A stretch of 64,000 nt of DNA, taken from positions 1,066,090 to 1,130,089 of the forward strand of contig CP070805.1 of assembly GCA_020343655.1 (NCBI GenBank). Direction: 5' to 3'. Under the pieces are notes generated by a model that saw only the letters and a program-made list of their open reading frames with translations, was not told the origin of the DNA and did no database searches. Positions within the stretch are counted from its first letter, which is position 1. Every line of letters begins with the position of its first letter. Shown here one piece after another: positions 17,699 through 26,853 of the stretch. The translations under genes were made by a program, and so were the position numbers. Source of the DNA: Promethearchaeota archaeon (GTDB lineage: Archaea > Asgardarchaeota > Lokiarchaeia > Sigyniarchaeales > SOKP01).

Positions 17699-18922
17699 TT
17701 ATAAACCAAAAAAAACTGCTAGAAACATTGCTGCGCTACTTATTATTGGAACCGTGAAATTATCATTCATTCCCAATGGAAAAAATTCAGAAAAAGTTGC
17801 TGCAATTCCTCCAATTATTAGTACAATTAATGATATATCCATTGCTGTAAATATAATATATCCACATGTAATTACACATCCAATATAGGCAAGAGTTCCT
17901 TCTATAGTTTTATCAAATAATTTATGACGACCATAAGCTAATCCGAATATTTTACTATACATATCCCCAAATGTGAGGAAAACCAAAGCAGTTATTGCTA
18001 TCTCTATTTCAAATATTAGTATAACTATAAAAGTTGATATTAAAAAGATTGTCATAGATGAAAATTTCTTCTCCTCACCCTTTCTAAAAATCGATTTAAC
18101 TTTAACTGTCAATAACTCTTGAGTTTGTTTTGAAAGAAAACGAGATATGTCAAGAGCAATAAAACATAAGCATACGATACCTGATAATGCCACAGCTACT
18201 GCTTGTGAAAAAATAAAATAAAATAACAAAAATAAAAGAGCTACAGGTCTTATCGCGACCCTCCACCAGCGTGATAAAAATTCTTCATCAGTAATTACCA
18301 ATTTCTTTTCTGTTATTACTTTATACATTCCAATCGTGGCAATATGGAGCAGAACAATACAGAAAAAGATATTGAAAGGACTTTCTGGATAATTTATGAA
18401 CACTGAATAACCAAGTAAAGGAAATAAAAGAACTGGCAAAAGTGATCCTGCTTTAGATATGTAGGTAAATATTGCCACAAGGATCATTAAAAATATTAAA
18501 ACATAAAATATCTCGGGGCCTGCGTTAATATAATTCACAAGGTAAAAAAGAAGTAATCCTGTTGCAGTTGCATTCCCCTGACCACCGCGAAACTTTAAAT
18601 AAAAGGGAAAAACATGTCCAACTATGGCAAACAATCCACTAATTTGCATGAAAATAAAAGCTAGTTCAGGGGGGCTACCTGTCATAACATATGAGGCTAT
18701 TAAAATTGCTAACAATCCTTTTAAGGTATCGTATAACGCTGTGGGGATAGCATATGGAAGTCCTAAAACACGAAATGCATTTGCCGTCCCTGCATTCTTA
18801 GTACCCTCCTCTCTAATATCAATTCCTTTTAATTTACCGAAAAGATAAGCAGGTAAAATTGACCCTAAAAGGTAACCAATTATTATACTTAAAATACCCA
18901 TTAAAATTTCAATACCATTCAT
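17699..18922 (-). CDS. Fusion: PlsY-like glycerol-3-phosphate acyltransferase + DGK1/SEC59-like CTP-dependent lipid kinase
   Basis: A 407-residue membrane protein made of two enzymes. Residues 1-200 match PlsY, which acylates the sn-1 position of glycerol-3-phosphate from acyl phosphate: 'GSILPAYLFGK' (20-30), 'DIREEGTKNAGTANAFRVLG' (35-54) and 'GHVFPFYLKFRGGQGNAT' (102-119). The last motif has Gln where the bacterial GGKG has Lys. Residues about 212-407 match the CTP-dependent kinase family of dolichol kinase, phytol kinase and yeast DGK1: 'LDISRF' (258-262), 'FGDMYSKIFGLAYGRHK' (318-334), 'EGTLAY' (341-346), 'MNDNFTVPI' (385-393). Archaeal lipids are normally sn-glycerol-1-phosphate ethers, so this gene bears on the lipid divide. 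A glycerol kinase/G3P dehydrogenase cluster lies at 25-31 kb. Confidence 0.85.
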   Translation of the reverse strand: MNGIEILMGILSIIIGYLLGSILPAYLFGKLKGIDIREEGTKNAGTANAFRVLGLPYAIPTALYDTLKGLLAILIASYVMTGSPPELAFIFMQISGLFAIVGHVFPFYLKFRGGQGNATATGLLLFYLVNYINAGPEIFYVLIFLMILVAIFTYISKAGSLLPVLLFPLLGYSVFINYPESPFNIFFCIVLLHIATIGMYKVITEKKLVITDEEFLSRWWRVAIRPVALLFLLFYFIFSQAVAVALSGIVCLCFIALDISRFLSKQTQELLTVKVKSIFRKGEEKKFSSMTIFLISTFIVILIFEIEIAITALVFLTFGDMYSKIFGLAYGRHKLFDKTIEGTLAYIGCVITCGYIIFTAMDISLIVLIIGGIAATFSEFFPLGMNDNFTVPIISSAAMFLAVFFGL

Positions 18923-19135
18923 AAATTCTCACAATCCTTTATATTCATGTATATTTGAAACTATGTTATATAAATACTTTTTTGTAAGTCTTAATGAATT
19001 ATTTAGCAAAATTTCTCATAAATGAAATAAGGGAACTAAATCGGATTTAAAAAGGTATTTCAATTATAAATAAAAAATATAAAAAAAAGAAAAAAAAAAC
19101 AAAATGTAGTTCAAAAGTAAATTCTGCTATACCCT

Positions 19136-20068
19136 TTATGATAATTTGCTTTTAATTTGCTTTGATCGTGAACGCAACGTCACTTCTGTGACTTTTGCGA
19201 TTTCTGAGACTTCGGCTTGAGTTTTCCTATGATTTCCAGCTTTAGCTGCCATATAAATTACACTTGCAGCTAATCCTTTAGGATCTTTACCTGTTCGCAA
19301 TAATCCATTTTTAGAGGCTTCTACAAGCATATTAATAGCATTTTTCTGAGTTTCCATTGGTAAACCTAAATCATTGCCAAATCTAAATACTAATTGTTCA
19401 GCAGTAATGGGTTTATACTTTAGATTTAGCTCTGGGAGAACCTCCTTAACAACCATACCCAAAGATCGGTGTACAGTCCTTCTTGGTGTCATCGATGCTT
19501 CACAAACTTCTTCTAATAATCGTGGGAATTCATGTACTCTAATTGCTGCATATAACGAGGCAGCAATGAATCCATCAATCGATCTCCCCATTGTTAACTT
19601 CTTCCTTGCCACAACTGAGTAGATTTTCCAAGCAGTTTCCTTAATATATTCAGGTATATTCATTTTGCTTGTCAACATCTTCAGTTTAGGCTTTGCTTCC
19701 CAGAAATTCCGTTCTATGGAACTGATTAGAGAATTTTGAATCTTGGATAATCTTGAAAATAATGTTTTACCACGTGCATTAATCAAACGACCCTTTGAGT
19801 CTATTTTAGTGTTCGGAAGCATCGTACGAGGTCCAAACTCCCGCCATCGTGGTTCTGTCCTACGTCTCTTGTTTACTTCTTCGACCGTATACGCGCGTCT
19901 TTCGTTTCCTACAAGATTTCTTTCAATAACCATACCACAATTTAAGCATACATTATCTCCATCGCGAGATTCGATACAAGGGTTATTACAACATTGAGCA
20001 TTTGAACTACAGCTAGCTTCCTCTTCTGAACCAGTTTTGGTTGACCGTAGTCTATCTTTATAACTCAT
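19136..20068 (-). CDS. tfb: Transcription initiation factor TFB (TFIIB homologue)
   Basis: A 310-residue TFIIB-family protein. The N-terminal zinc ribbon is followed by the B-reader/linker ('RRRTEPRWREFGPRTML') and two cyclin folds (about 110-200 and 210-305), the second ending in 'TEVTLRSRSKQIKSKL'. It recruits RNA polymerase to TBP-bound promoters. The ribbon is unusual: cysteines are at 20, 26, 27, 31, 41 and 44, so the first half is C27-x3-C31 and the gap to C41 is only nine residues, shorter than the roughly 15 of the usual ribbon. Another oddity is a Ser/Glu-rich start before the ribbon. Asgard genomes often have several TFBs. Three TGATCA sites lie upstream. Confidence 0.93.
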   Translation of the reverse strand: MSYKDRLRSTKTGSEEEASCSSNAQCCNNPCIESRDGDNVCLNCGMVIERNLVGNERRAYTVEEVNKRRRTEPRWREFGPRTMLPNTKIDSKGRLINARGKTLFSRLSKIQNSLISSIERNFWEAKPKLKMLTSKMNIPEYIKETAWKIYSVVARKKLTMGRSIDGFIAASLYAAIRVHEFPRLLEEVCEASMTPRRTVHRSLGMVVKEVLPELNLKYKPITAEQLVFRFGNDLGLPMETQKNAINMLVEASKNGLLRTGKDPKGLAASVIYMAAKAGNHRKTQAEVSEIAKVTEVTLRSRSKQIKSKLS

Positions 20069-20393
20069 AATTATTCACACTTTGACGTATTATTTTTTTC
20101 CGGCTACAATAGTATTAATCTATTGCGATATTGATCAACGAATTTATTGTTCTGTGATCATTATGATCAATTGTGTAATTAAAATTATTTATTTTAAATT
20201 ATAATGTTTATAATTTTGTAAAATAATTTTTTATTGACTATGTCTATTTAAGTTACATCATTATATAAATATTTAACTATACAAATTTGTTATCTGTTAA
20301 CAAACGGACGAATTATGGGCATATTGTGGGAATTTATAAATTATAAGTTTAAAAAAATTAATTTTTTTTCATGATACAAGATAAAAGAAAGAA
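20069..20393. promoter_or_regulatory. TFB upstream region with three TGATCA palindromes
   Basis: The 325 bases upstream of tfb contain TGATCA three times, at 20132-20137, 20155-20160 and 20164-20169. The last two are three bases apart and form a larger dyad. Further out is TTGTTA-TCTGT-TAACAA at 20287-20303. 'ATTATATAAATA' around 20260 resembles a TATA box but is about 190 bases from the gene. Clustered palindromes close to the start suggest an operator, possibly for autoregulation (inference). No reading frame of more than about 20 codons is seen. Confidence 0.35.
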
Positions 20394-22124
20394 CTAATGG
20401 TAGAGGTACATGAAGCGTTCCATATAGTATAAAAAGATTTGGTTATAGTAGCCTGTAAAATAAACGTCTGATGCATGACCACCAAAGGGCATCCATAATA
20501 TAGCACAGTTTTCATTACCTTTAGCATAATATGTATCTTGGATATTTCTAGATATACTAAAATAATTTAATATATCATGAGTTCCTTGAAATATTAAACA
20601 AGGAGGGCTATCATTTTCTATCAGTAATTCAGGATTTTTAAATTCATCCCTTCCAGTAACACCAAAAAATCCCATTTGGCCATTTGCGGGGTAGAAAGGA
20701 ATTAATCCTTTTATTGTTATATTTCCATTGAATATATCACTATAAAGTCCACTTGCTATAGCTAAAGCCACAGCACAAGTAAGATGTCCTCCTGCTGATC
20801 CTCCACTTACAAACACGGAGTTTAAATTTGCACCATATTTTTCAGTGTTGTTGGCAAGATAATTTGTAAATATACCAATGTGTCGCATCATATCATCTAT
20901 ACTAAAATCCCCTTTCTTATAATTAGGTGTTAAGGGATCTAATGAAAACAAGGGATTTTCAGCAATACCATATTGAATATCAAAAACGATATATCCCTGA
21001 GCAGCAAAATATTTATTCATTTGCATCATATTCATCATACCTTTATCGCCAGAAACCCAACCACCTCCGTGAATACGAATGATGGTCGAATTTTCTCCTG
21101 GGAGGCCTTCAGCTTTATTTAAAGGCATATACGCATCATAATATAATTGAATTCCTTCATCATTATAAAATAAAGTGTTGCTCTCAACTATGCAATCTTT
21201 AGGTGGGATACCCAAAAAATAACTTGATAATGAAAAAGGAGTCTGTAAAAAATAGTTATTAACATCAGGAGGTATTTTATCTCGCCAATTTGGACCGAAA
21301 GTACTTGAAAAACTTCTTTCAATATCATTAATAGTGTATTGTGTTAAAAATAAAGGTCCTAGTAATAATCCAGAAACTAGAATACCCATTATTGTTGTCC
21401 TATAGAATTTTTTAGAATTCCAATTTCGGTGTTTTAGTTTTAAGAGTAAAATTGTATTTGCTAAAAATATTATAGAAAAAAAGATGCCGAATTGACCTGA
21501 AACTATTGCTAATAATGTAGTTACAACTTCAAAAGATCCAAATATTATAACAATTCCAAATATAATTCCTATGATAAATGTGGTCCTTGAGAAAATTATG
21601 GCAATCTTTTTTGAGATTTTTTTAATTTTTAAAAATCTTCTTGAAGATCTTACCTCGAAATCTTGGATTTGAGACTTTAAGGATGAATTATTATAAATTT
21701 TAATTCCATAAATAGCATAACTTATTCCAATAGTTAACACTCCAAAATAGAAAACATAAATTAACGTATAGGCTCCTAAATTATCAATTAATTGATTGGA
21801 ATACGTTACAGATATAAGTAAATTGCCAAGCATCATGCTAACCATAGCAAATATGATAAAAATTAAATAAAAATAACTGAAAAAATTCATTTTAGTTCTG
21901 AATATCTTCTTTTCATTATTCTTAATTGAATTTATAAAAATAAGTACGAGATTCTCAAATAGTGTCATTAATAAAATAGTCCCAAAAATATCCCATAAAA
22001 TTGAATAAGTAGGATTTGATATATATGTAATACCAAGAACAATACAAATTGAATTTAAGATAACAGATGAATAGCTAGCAATTTTTACCGGTGAAATTTT
22101 TAACCAATTCCTCCCGATCCTCAT
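20394..22124 (-). CDS. Membrane-anchored alpha/beta hydrolase (BD-FAE/hormone-sensitive-lipase-like esterase)
   Basis: A 576-residue protein. The N-terminal ~270 residues contain about seven or eight hydrophobic membrane segments. The C-terminal ~300 residues are an alpha/beta hydrolase, with the oxyanion motif 'IRIHGGGWVSGDKG', the nucleophile elbow 'GGSAGGH' with Ser443, an Asp region 'FQGTHD', and a late His in 'MPFGGHASD'. It likely hydrolyses an ester at the membrane surface, but the substrate is unknown. The membrane-plus-esterase layout is larger than the usual 300-residue soluble enzyme. Two dyads lie 60-120 bases upstream of the start. No operon partner. Confidence 0.8.
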   Translation of the reverse strand: MRIGRNWLKISPVKIASYSSVILNSICIVLGITYISNPTYSILWDIFGTILLMTLFENLVLIFINSIKNNEKKIFRTKMNFFSYFYLIFIIFAMVSMMLGNLLISVTYSNQLIDNLGAYTLIYVFYFGVLTIGISYAIYGIKIYNNSSLKSQIQDFEVRSSRRFLKIKKISKKIAIIFSRTTFIIGIIFGIVIIFGSFEVVTTLLAIVSGQFGIFFSIIFLANTILLLKLKHRNWNSKKFYRTTIMGILVSGLLLGPLFLTQYTINDIERSFSSTFGPNWRDKIPPDVNNYFLQTPFSLSSYFLGIPPKDCIVESNTLFYNDEGIQLYYDAYMPLNKAEGLPGENSTIIRIHGGGWVSGDKGMMNMMQMNKYFAAQGYIVFDIQYGIAENPLFSLDPLTPNYKKGDFSIDDMMRHIGIFTNYLANNTEKYGANLNSVFVSGGSAGGHLTCAVALAIASGLYSDIFNGNITIKGLIPFYPANGQMGFFGVTGRDEFKNPELLIENDSPPCLIFQGTHDILNYFSISRNIQDTYYAKGNENCAILWMPFGGHASDVYFTGYYNQIFLYYMERFMYLYH

Positions 22125-22184
22125 TTTCCTCTTACTTTAAAAAAAACCCTATTACGAACTATATATATTGGAGCCAAATGTATC

Positions 22185-22241
22185 GTCAAGGATACTTGAC
22201 AATATTTTATATTCTTATACCTCACGATTCACAGATGAATC
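22185..22241. promoter_or_regulatory. Two 6-4-6 dyad symmetries upstream of the membrane esterase
   Basis: GTCAAG-GATA-CTTGAC lies at 22185-22200 and GATTCA-CAGA-TGAATC at 22226-22241. Both are perfect six-base inverted repeats with four-base spacers, 61 and 102 bases upstream of the minus-strand start at 22124. They could be operators or small hairpins in a 5' leader. Their arms differ in sequence, which argues against one regulator binding both. Confidence 0.35.
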
Positions 22242-22441
22242 AAGGTTTAAACCTATAATATTAATCAAAATTTTCATATAAAAATGTAAACATAAAAAAA
22301 AATATTTAAGTCGAAAGCTGAAAATATGAGGTAATAATATCTAAACCAATATTACGAACTTATTCTTTTCTGTATCTCATTTTTGTTTGTGATATTAACA
22401 CGTGCTTAATTATCAAGAATATTAGAATAAACATAAAATTT

Positions 22442-24187
22442 TCAGTGGTCTTTTAAATTTCTGTGAATTATTTCTCTAGCTTTTTCAAAAATTACAGTTG
22501 TGTTAACACCAGCAGGACAAACTGTTTGACAGTGTCCACATAAAGTGCAAGTATGTAATACTTCGATTACTAGATCGTTCAATTCTAATTCACCATAGAC
22601 TAAACCATTTAAAAGACTTAAACGTCCTCTGGGACTATATGTCTCCAAAATATAATTAATTCTAGATGGGCATGAAATACAAAATCCACATCTCATACAT
22701 TTTAATTCTAAAATCTTATCAGATTTTTTTTCTAAGATACGCTTATGATTTTTAATATTTAAAGATCGAGTATCCCCTTTACCAATTCCAGGATTTAAGA
22801 TCATGTTCGGATCAAAGAATTTTTTAATTTGTACCATTAGATCAACTACATCAGATTCATGCTCTAATTCAAGAAATGATGTTTTAATTTTTCCAATTCC
22901 ATGCTCACCAGTAATAGATCCCCCGGCTGGAATTATTATTTCTCTATATAAATAATCTATTGCTTTTTTAAAATCTTTTATATCTTGTTCATCATTTTCA
23001 TTAAATAGAAATGTTGGATGCAAATTTCCCTCCATATGACAAATTATTGCTACTAATAAATTTTTGGCATTAATTTTTTTAGGAATTTCCTCAACTTTTT
23101 TAATAACATCAGCGAATTTTGAAATCTGTATCGTACAATCTTCAACACAAGTATTTGGCCTAATTCTCGAAAGAGCTGGGAGATTAGCTTTCCTGGCAAG
23201 GATCAATCTTTCCCGGTCCTCTTCATTAATAGCAATTTTATGGAATATTGGATTTTTTTGAATTATAATATCTAGCATAATAGCAAATGCGTCATCAACC
23301 TCTTGTTTAGAATTTCCATCCACTTCTGCTAATAATACATATCCATTTGGAAAATCTAAGAATTCACCCCCTAAATATTCAGTAACAGCTTTCAATATAA
23401 CTTTATCCATGAATTCTAATAAATTTGGCACAACCCCACTACGCCTTAATTCTAAAACCGCATCTTTCAAATCATCAACTTTTTCAAAAATGAACATTCC
23501 TAATTTTCTGGTTTTTGGCAATGGTCTAATTCTTAAACCGATTTTTGTAATAATTCCTAAAGTGCCTTCAGAACCGATAAATAGATCCTTTATATTATAA
23601 GAAGATACTGACTTTAATACTTTTGAACCCAAGTTCAATACTTTTCCATCTGGTAATACCACTTCTAAATATATGACATAATTTTTTGTAACACCATATT
23701 TAAATGCTTGAATGCCTCCAGCATTATTCGCAACCATTCCTCCTATTGTGGCTACGGAACTTGAGCCGGGATCTGGAGGAAAAAAATATCCATACGGTTT
23801 CAAAGTTTCATTCAACTCATCACATATAACTCCAGGCTCAACTTCTACAAAATTATTTTCAATATCTACAATAATAATACTATTCATCTGACTTAAATCT
23901 AAAATTATTCCTCTATAGGGACTTAATGAGCCAGAAGATAAACTAGTTCCACTGCCTCGAGGAGTTATTGGAATTCTATTCTCATTAGCTAATTTTAAAA
24001 TTTCAGAAACTTGCTTGGTATTTTGTGGGATTAAAATTAAATCTGGTACCCATTCTTTATTAAAAATAGAACATCCAAAGGCATAAGTCCATCTTATTTC
24101 ATAATCATTAAAATAAAACTCTTCCCCGACAATTTCCTTGAAATTATTTGACAACTGTTTAGAGATTTTATTATATTGCGGTTCCAT
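22442..24187 (-). CDS. FAD-linked oxidase with C-terminal 4Fe-4S domain (GlcD/D-lactate dehydrogenase family)
   Basis: A 581-residue protein. Residues about 45-225 are a PCMH-type FAD domain with 'PITPRGSGTSLSSGSLSP' and 'PDPGSSSVATIGGMVANNAGG'. The FAD-oxidase C domain follows to about 470 and includes 'GEHGIGKIK'. The last ~100 residues carry two ferredoxin-type Cys clusters, 'CMRCGFCISCP' and 'CTLCGHCQTVCPAG'. This is the GlcD plus Fe-S layout of glycolate oxidase or D-lactate dehydrogenase, oxidising a 2-hydroxy acid and passing electrons to an unidentified acceptor. No Cys-rich CCG domain gene is adjacent. The exact 2-hydroxy acid is not visible. Confidence 0.87.
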   Translation of the reverse strand: MEPQYNKISKQLSNNFKEIVGEEFYFNDYEIRWTYAFGCSIFNKEWVPDLILIPQNTKQVSEILKLANENRIPITPRGSGTSLSSGSLSPYRGIILDLSQMNSIIIVDIENNFVEVEPGVICDELNETLKPYGYFFPPDPGSSSVATIGGMVANNAGGIQAFKYGVTKNYVIYLEVVLPDGKVLNLGSKVLKSVSSYNIKDLFIGSEGTLGIITKIGLRIRPLPKTRKLGMFIFEKVDDLKDAVLELRRSGVVPNLLEFMDKVILKAVTEYLGGEFLDFPNGYVLLAEVDGNSKQEVDDAFAIMLDIIIQKNPIFHKIAINEEDRERLILARKANLPALSRIRPNTCVEDCTIQISKFADVIKKVEEIPKKINAKNLLVAIICHMEGNLHPTFLFNENDEQDIKDFKKAIDYLYREIIIPAGGSITGEHGIGKIKTSFLELEHESDVVDLMVQIKKFFDPNMILNPGIGKGDTRSLNIKNHKRILEKKSDKILELKCMRCGFCISCPSRINYILETYSPRGRLSLLNGLVYGELELNDLVIEVLHTCTLCGHCQTVCPAGVNTTVIFEKAREIIHRNLKDH

Positions 24188-24346
24188 ATTTGCATTTTTT
24201 ACATAGATACTTAATTATATTTTGTTAATCGGCTTTAGAAATATTTTATTCTTTAGAAAATAAATATTACTCTTATCATATTATAATTTTAATATTGAAA
24301 ATATCATATGTTATTATAAGAAATTTATTTTATTGTTGAAAGTCCC

Positions 24347-24736
24347 TTGGGAAAAATTATAAGAGATCTCTGGATATTAAATGAAAGCGGGTTAACTCTT
24401 TTTAGTAGGGTAGTTGATCCAATAGTAAATCCTCAACTTTTTGGAGGCCTTATGAGTGCTTTGAACATATTTGCAGAAAAACTTGTCGAGGGGGGAATGA
24501 CAAATTTTGAGTTGAGTAATATTCGTTTTACAATTGTGAAGAAGGATCAATTTCTTTTTGTAGCAAATTCTTCCAATGAAATTAAAGTTAAAAAGGTTAT
24601 TAATGAACTAAAAAACATTTCGAAAAAATTCTTTAAAGTTTATCCCGAAGAGGTTTTAAAAAGTTGGCATGCTAATGTAAAAGTTTTTGCTGATTTTGAG
24701 AAGCATATAGTTGAATCATTAGAAGAAGCTAGCTAA
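24347..24736 (+). CDS. Longin/roadblock-like small protein
   Basis: A 129-residue protein starting at TTG 24347. It opens with an alternating strand-turn-strand pattern, 'IIRDLWILNESGLTLFSRV', and continues with 'LMSALNIFAEKLV', 'FTIVKKDQFLFVANSS' and an amphipathic C-terminal helix. This is the beta-beta-alpha-beta pattern of longin and roadblock domains, which are abundant in Asgard archaea and in eukaryotes are parts of trafficking and GTPase-regulating complexes. No GTPase gene is adjacent. The fold call comes from the N-terminal pattern and size and is only moderately secure. Confidence 0.5.
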   Translation: MGKIIRDLWILNESGLTLFSRVVDPIVNPQLFGGLMSALNIFAEKLVEGGMTNFELSNIRFTIVKKDQFLFVANSSNEIKVKKVINELKNISKKFFKVYPEEVLKSWHANVKVFADFEKHIVESLEEAS

Positions 24737-24881
24737 ATATTTCAAAAATCTTCTATGTAAAACTTCATCTGAAATTGCTCCAAATCTTATCATTTTATTT
24801 ATATAATCGAAAAAAATTTAAGAACAATTTGATTTTTTAATAATGAAAATGAAAATTTGTTAATAATAAAAGGAAAAAATT

Positions 24882-25205
24882 ATGAAACAAACTGACGATA
24901 AAGAATCTCCTGATAGCTCAGAATTTAAAGAACTTCCACCTATTTATAAAGGAAACCTACTCCATTCGAATAATTTAAACAATATTATTAAAAGCTTATC
25001 AAATCCAAGATTTTTAGGGTCGATTCATCTGAAAAAAGGAGCATATACTAATTCTAACTCAGTTAGTAATTTAATAGAAGATGAACTGAAAGGAAAAATA
25101 ACAAAATCATTAAAGAACACGTTATTTAATCCAATAACAAAGATTTTAATAATATTATGGGTTATTTTTAATCTTATCTGGTTTACCTTAATTTATATTT
25201 TTTAG
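24882..25205 (+). CDS. Small tail-anchored protein of unknown function
   Basis: A 107-residue protein with an ATG start preceded by 'AAAGGAAAAA'. It has a polar, probably disordered N-terminal 85 residues and a single hydrophobic segment at the extreme C-terminus (about 86-107, 'ILIILWVIFNLIWFTLIYIF'), the topology of a tail-anchored membrane protein with a cytoplasmic body. No domain is recognised. It lies 145 bases downstream of the longin-like gene on the same strand and may be co-transcribed. Tail anchoring is typical of eukaryotic trafficking and ER proteins, so the pairing is suggestive only. Confidence 0.6.
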   Translation: MKQTDDKESPDSSEFKELPPIYKGNLLHSNNLNNIIKSLSNPRFLGSIHLKKGAYTNSNSVSNLIEDELKGKITKSLKNTLFNPITKILIILWVIFNLIWFTLIYIF

Positions 25206-25383
25206 AACAATAACATTATGTTAATAGAAATATCTAAGAAATGATAAAAAAAATTTCAAATTTGTTGAATATACTTATTTTCTCTTTATAAAATTTAAAA
25301 AATATTTATATTTTTTAAGATTAAAATTTAATATTTATTACAGATATTTAAACAAGAAAAGTAGATAAAAGGTTAGTCAAATA

Positions 25384-26853
25384 TTGATTTACGATGTAAT
25401 AATCATAGGAGGCGGTGTTACTGGATGTTGTATTGCTCGTACACTTTCAAAATATGACTTAAAGATTTGCTTATTGGAAAAGGAGGCGGAGATTGCCTCT
25501 GGAACTACTAAGGCCAATTCTGGAGTTATTCACGCTGGTTATGCTTCTCCTAGAGAATATGTTAAGCGACATCTATGCATAAAAGGAAATAAATTATATA
25601 CCCAAGCAGCAGAGGAATTGAATTTCCCCTTTGAACGAATTGGGTCATTTGTAGTAGCATTAGAAGATAATCAGATTAAACAGTTGGAGGATGATAGAAA
25701 AAAAGGTATAGAGGATGGCATTCCAGGATTGGAGGTTATATTAGATAAAAATCAAATAAAACAAATGGAACCAAATTTAACTGATGAAGTTGTTGGTGTT
25801 TTACACGCACCTTCCGCAGGGCTCGCTAGTCCATATGAATTAACTTTTGCCTTAGCGGAAAATGCTGTTATGAATGGTGTAAAGTTTTTCAGGAACCATG
25901 AAGTTGTGAAGATCAAACATCAAGATTATACATTTACAGTGAGAACATATCAAGGTGAATTTCAAGGAAGAAATCTTATTAATGCTGCCGGACTCTACGC
26001 TGCGAGAATTTCTAACATGTTAGGTTTAGATTATTTCAGTATTATGCCAAGAAAGGGTGAGTATATACTTTTTGATCGAAATGCCATTCAATTAAATAAG
26101 ATTTTATTCCCTATCCCCACTAAAGTTTCAAAAGGAATATTAGTCTGTCCTACGTTGCATGGTAATACTTTTATTGGTCCTAATGCCCAAAATATAACTG
26201 ATCGTGAAGATATATCAACAACAACTGCGGGATTAAAAGAAATCTTAGAAGGTGGAATGAAATTAGTTCCAAATATTCCCGCAAGAAGCTCAATTAGAAA
26301 TTTTGCTGGACTAAGAGCTGTTCCTGACACTTATGATTTTATAATTGATAATACGGACGTATATGGTTTTATCAATGTTGCGGGGATTTTATCCCCTGGT
26401 TTAACAGCAACATTTGCAATTGCTGAAAAAGTAATTGAATTTCTTGAATTATTGGGCTTAGAATTAAAAGTAAAGGAGGATTATAACCCAGTACGCCCCA
26501 AACCAGAAAGATTTAAAGATTTCACTAAAGAAGAACTTGACAAAAAAATACAAGAAGATCCTGCATGGGCTAGAATTATTTGTCGTTGTGAAACCATTCC
26601 TGAAAAAGAAATAATTAACGCGATACATGCTTCTGTAGGTGCTAATACAATAGATGGAATTAAATTCCGTTGTCGTCCAGGAATGGGCAGATGCCAGGGT
26701 GGGTTCTGCCGTCCTCGCGTTATTGAGATCCTTTCAAGGGAACTGAATAAACCTTACGAAGAAATTACGAAGAGAGGAGAAGATACAAATGTTTTAGTTG
26801 TAAAAACAAAAGATCTCATTTTAAAAGATGTTCTGAGAGGTGCTAGTGAATGA
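25384..26853 (+). CDS. glpA: GlpA-like FAD-dependent glycerol-3-phosphate dehydrogenase with [2Fe-2S] BFD domain
   Basis: A 489-residue flavoprotein starting at TTG 25384 after an 'AAGGT' ribosome binding site. It has an FAD Rossmann motif 'DVIIIGGGVTGCCIAR' (3-18), 'SGTTKANSGVIHAGY' (39-53) and a DAO-type catalytic domain. The C-terminal ~100 residues are a BFD-type [2Fe-2S] domain: 'CRCE' and 'CRPGMGRCQGGFC'. This is the architecture of anaerobic G3P dehydrogenase (GlpA) and related 2-hydroxyacid oxidases. The next gene overlaps by four bases (ATGA), and DUF1667 and glycerol kinase follow, a gene set I recall from Thermotoga-type glycerol operons. That context is the reason for the glycerol call. 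Confidence 0.85.
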   Translation: MIYDVIIIGGGVTGCCIARTLSKYDLKICLLEKEAEIASGTTKANSGVIHAGYASPREYVKRHLCIKGNKLYTQAAEELNFPFERIGSFVVALEDNQIKQLEDDRKKGIEDGIPGLEVILDKNQIKQMEPNLTDEVVGVLHAPSAGLASPYELTFALAENAVMNGVKFFRNHEVVKIKHQDYTFTVRTYQGEFQGRNLINAAGLYAARISNMLGLDYFSIMPRKGEYILFDRNAIQLNKILFPIPTKVSKGILVCPTLHGNTFIGPNAQNITDREDISTTTAGLKEILEGGMKLVPNIPARSSIRNFAGLRAVPDTYDFIIDNTDVYGFINVAGILSPGLTATFAIAEKVIEFLELLGLELKVKEDYNPVRPKPERFKDFTKEELDKKIQEDPAWARIICRCETIPEKEIINAIHASVGANTIDGIKFRCRPGMGRCQGGFCRPRVIEILSRELNKPYEEITKRGEDTNVLVVKTKDLILKDVLRGASE

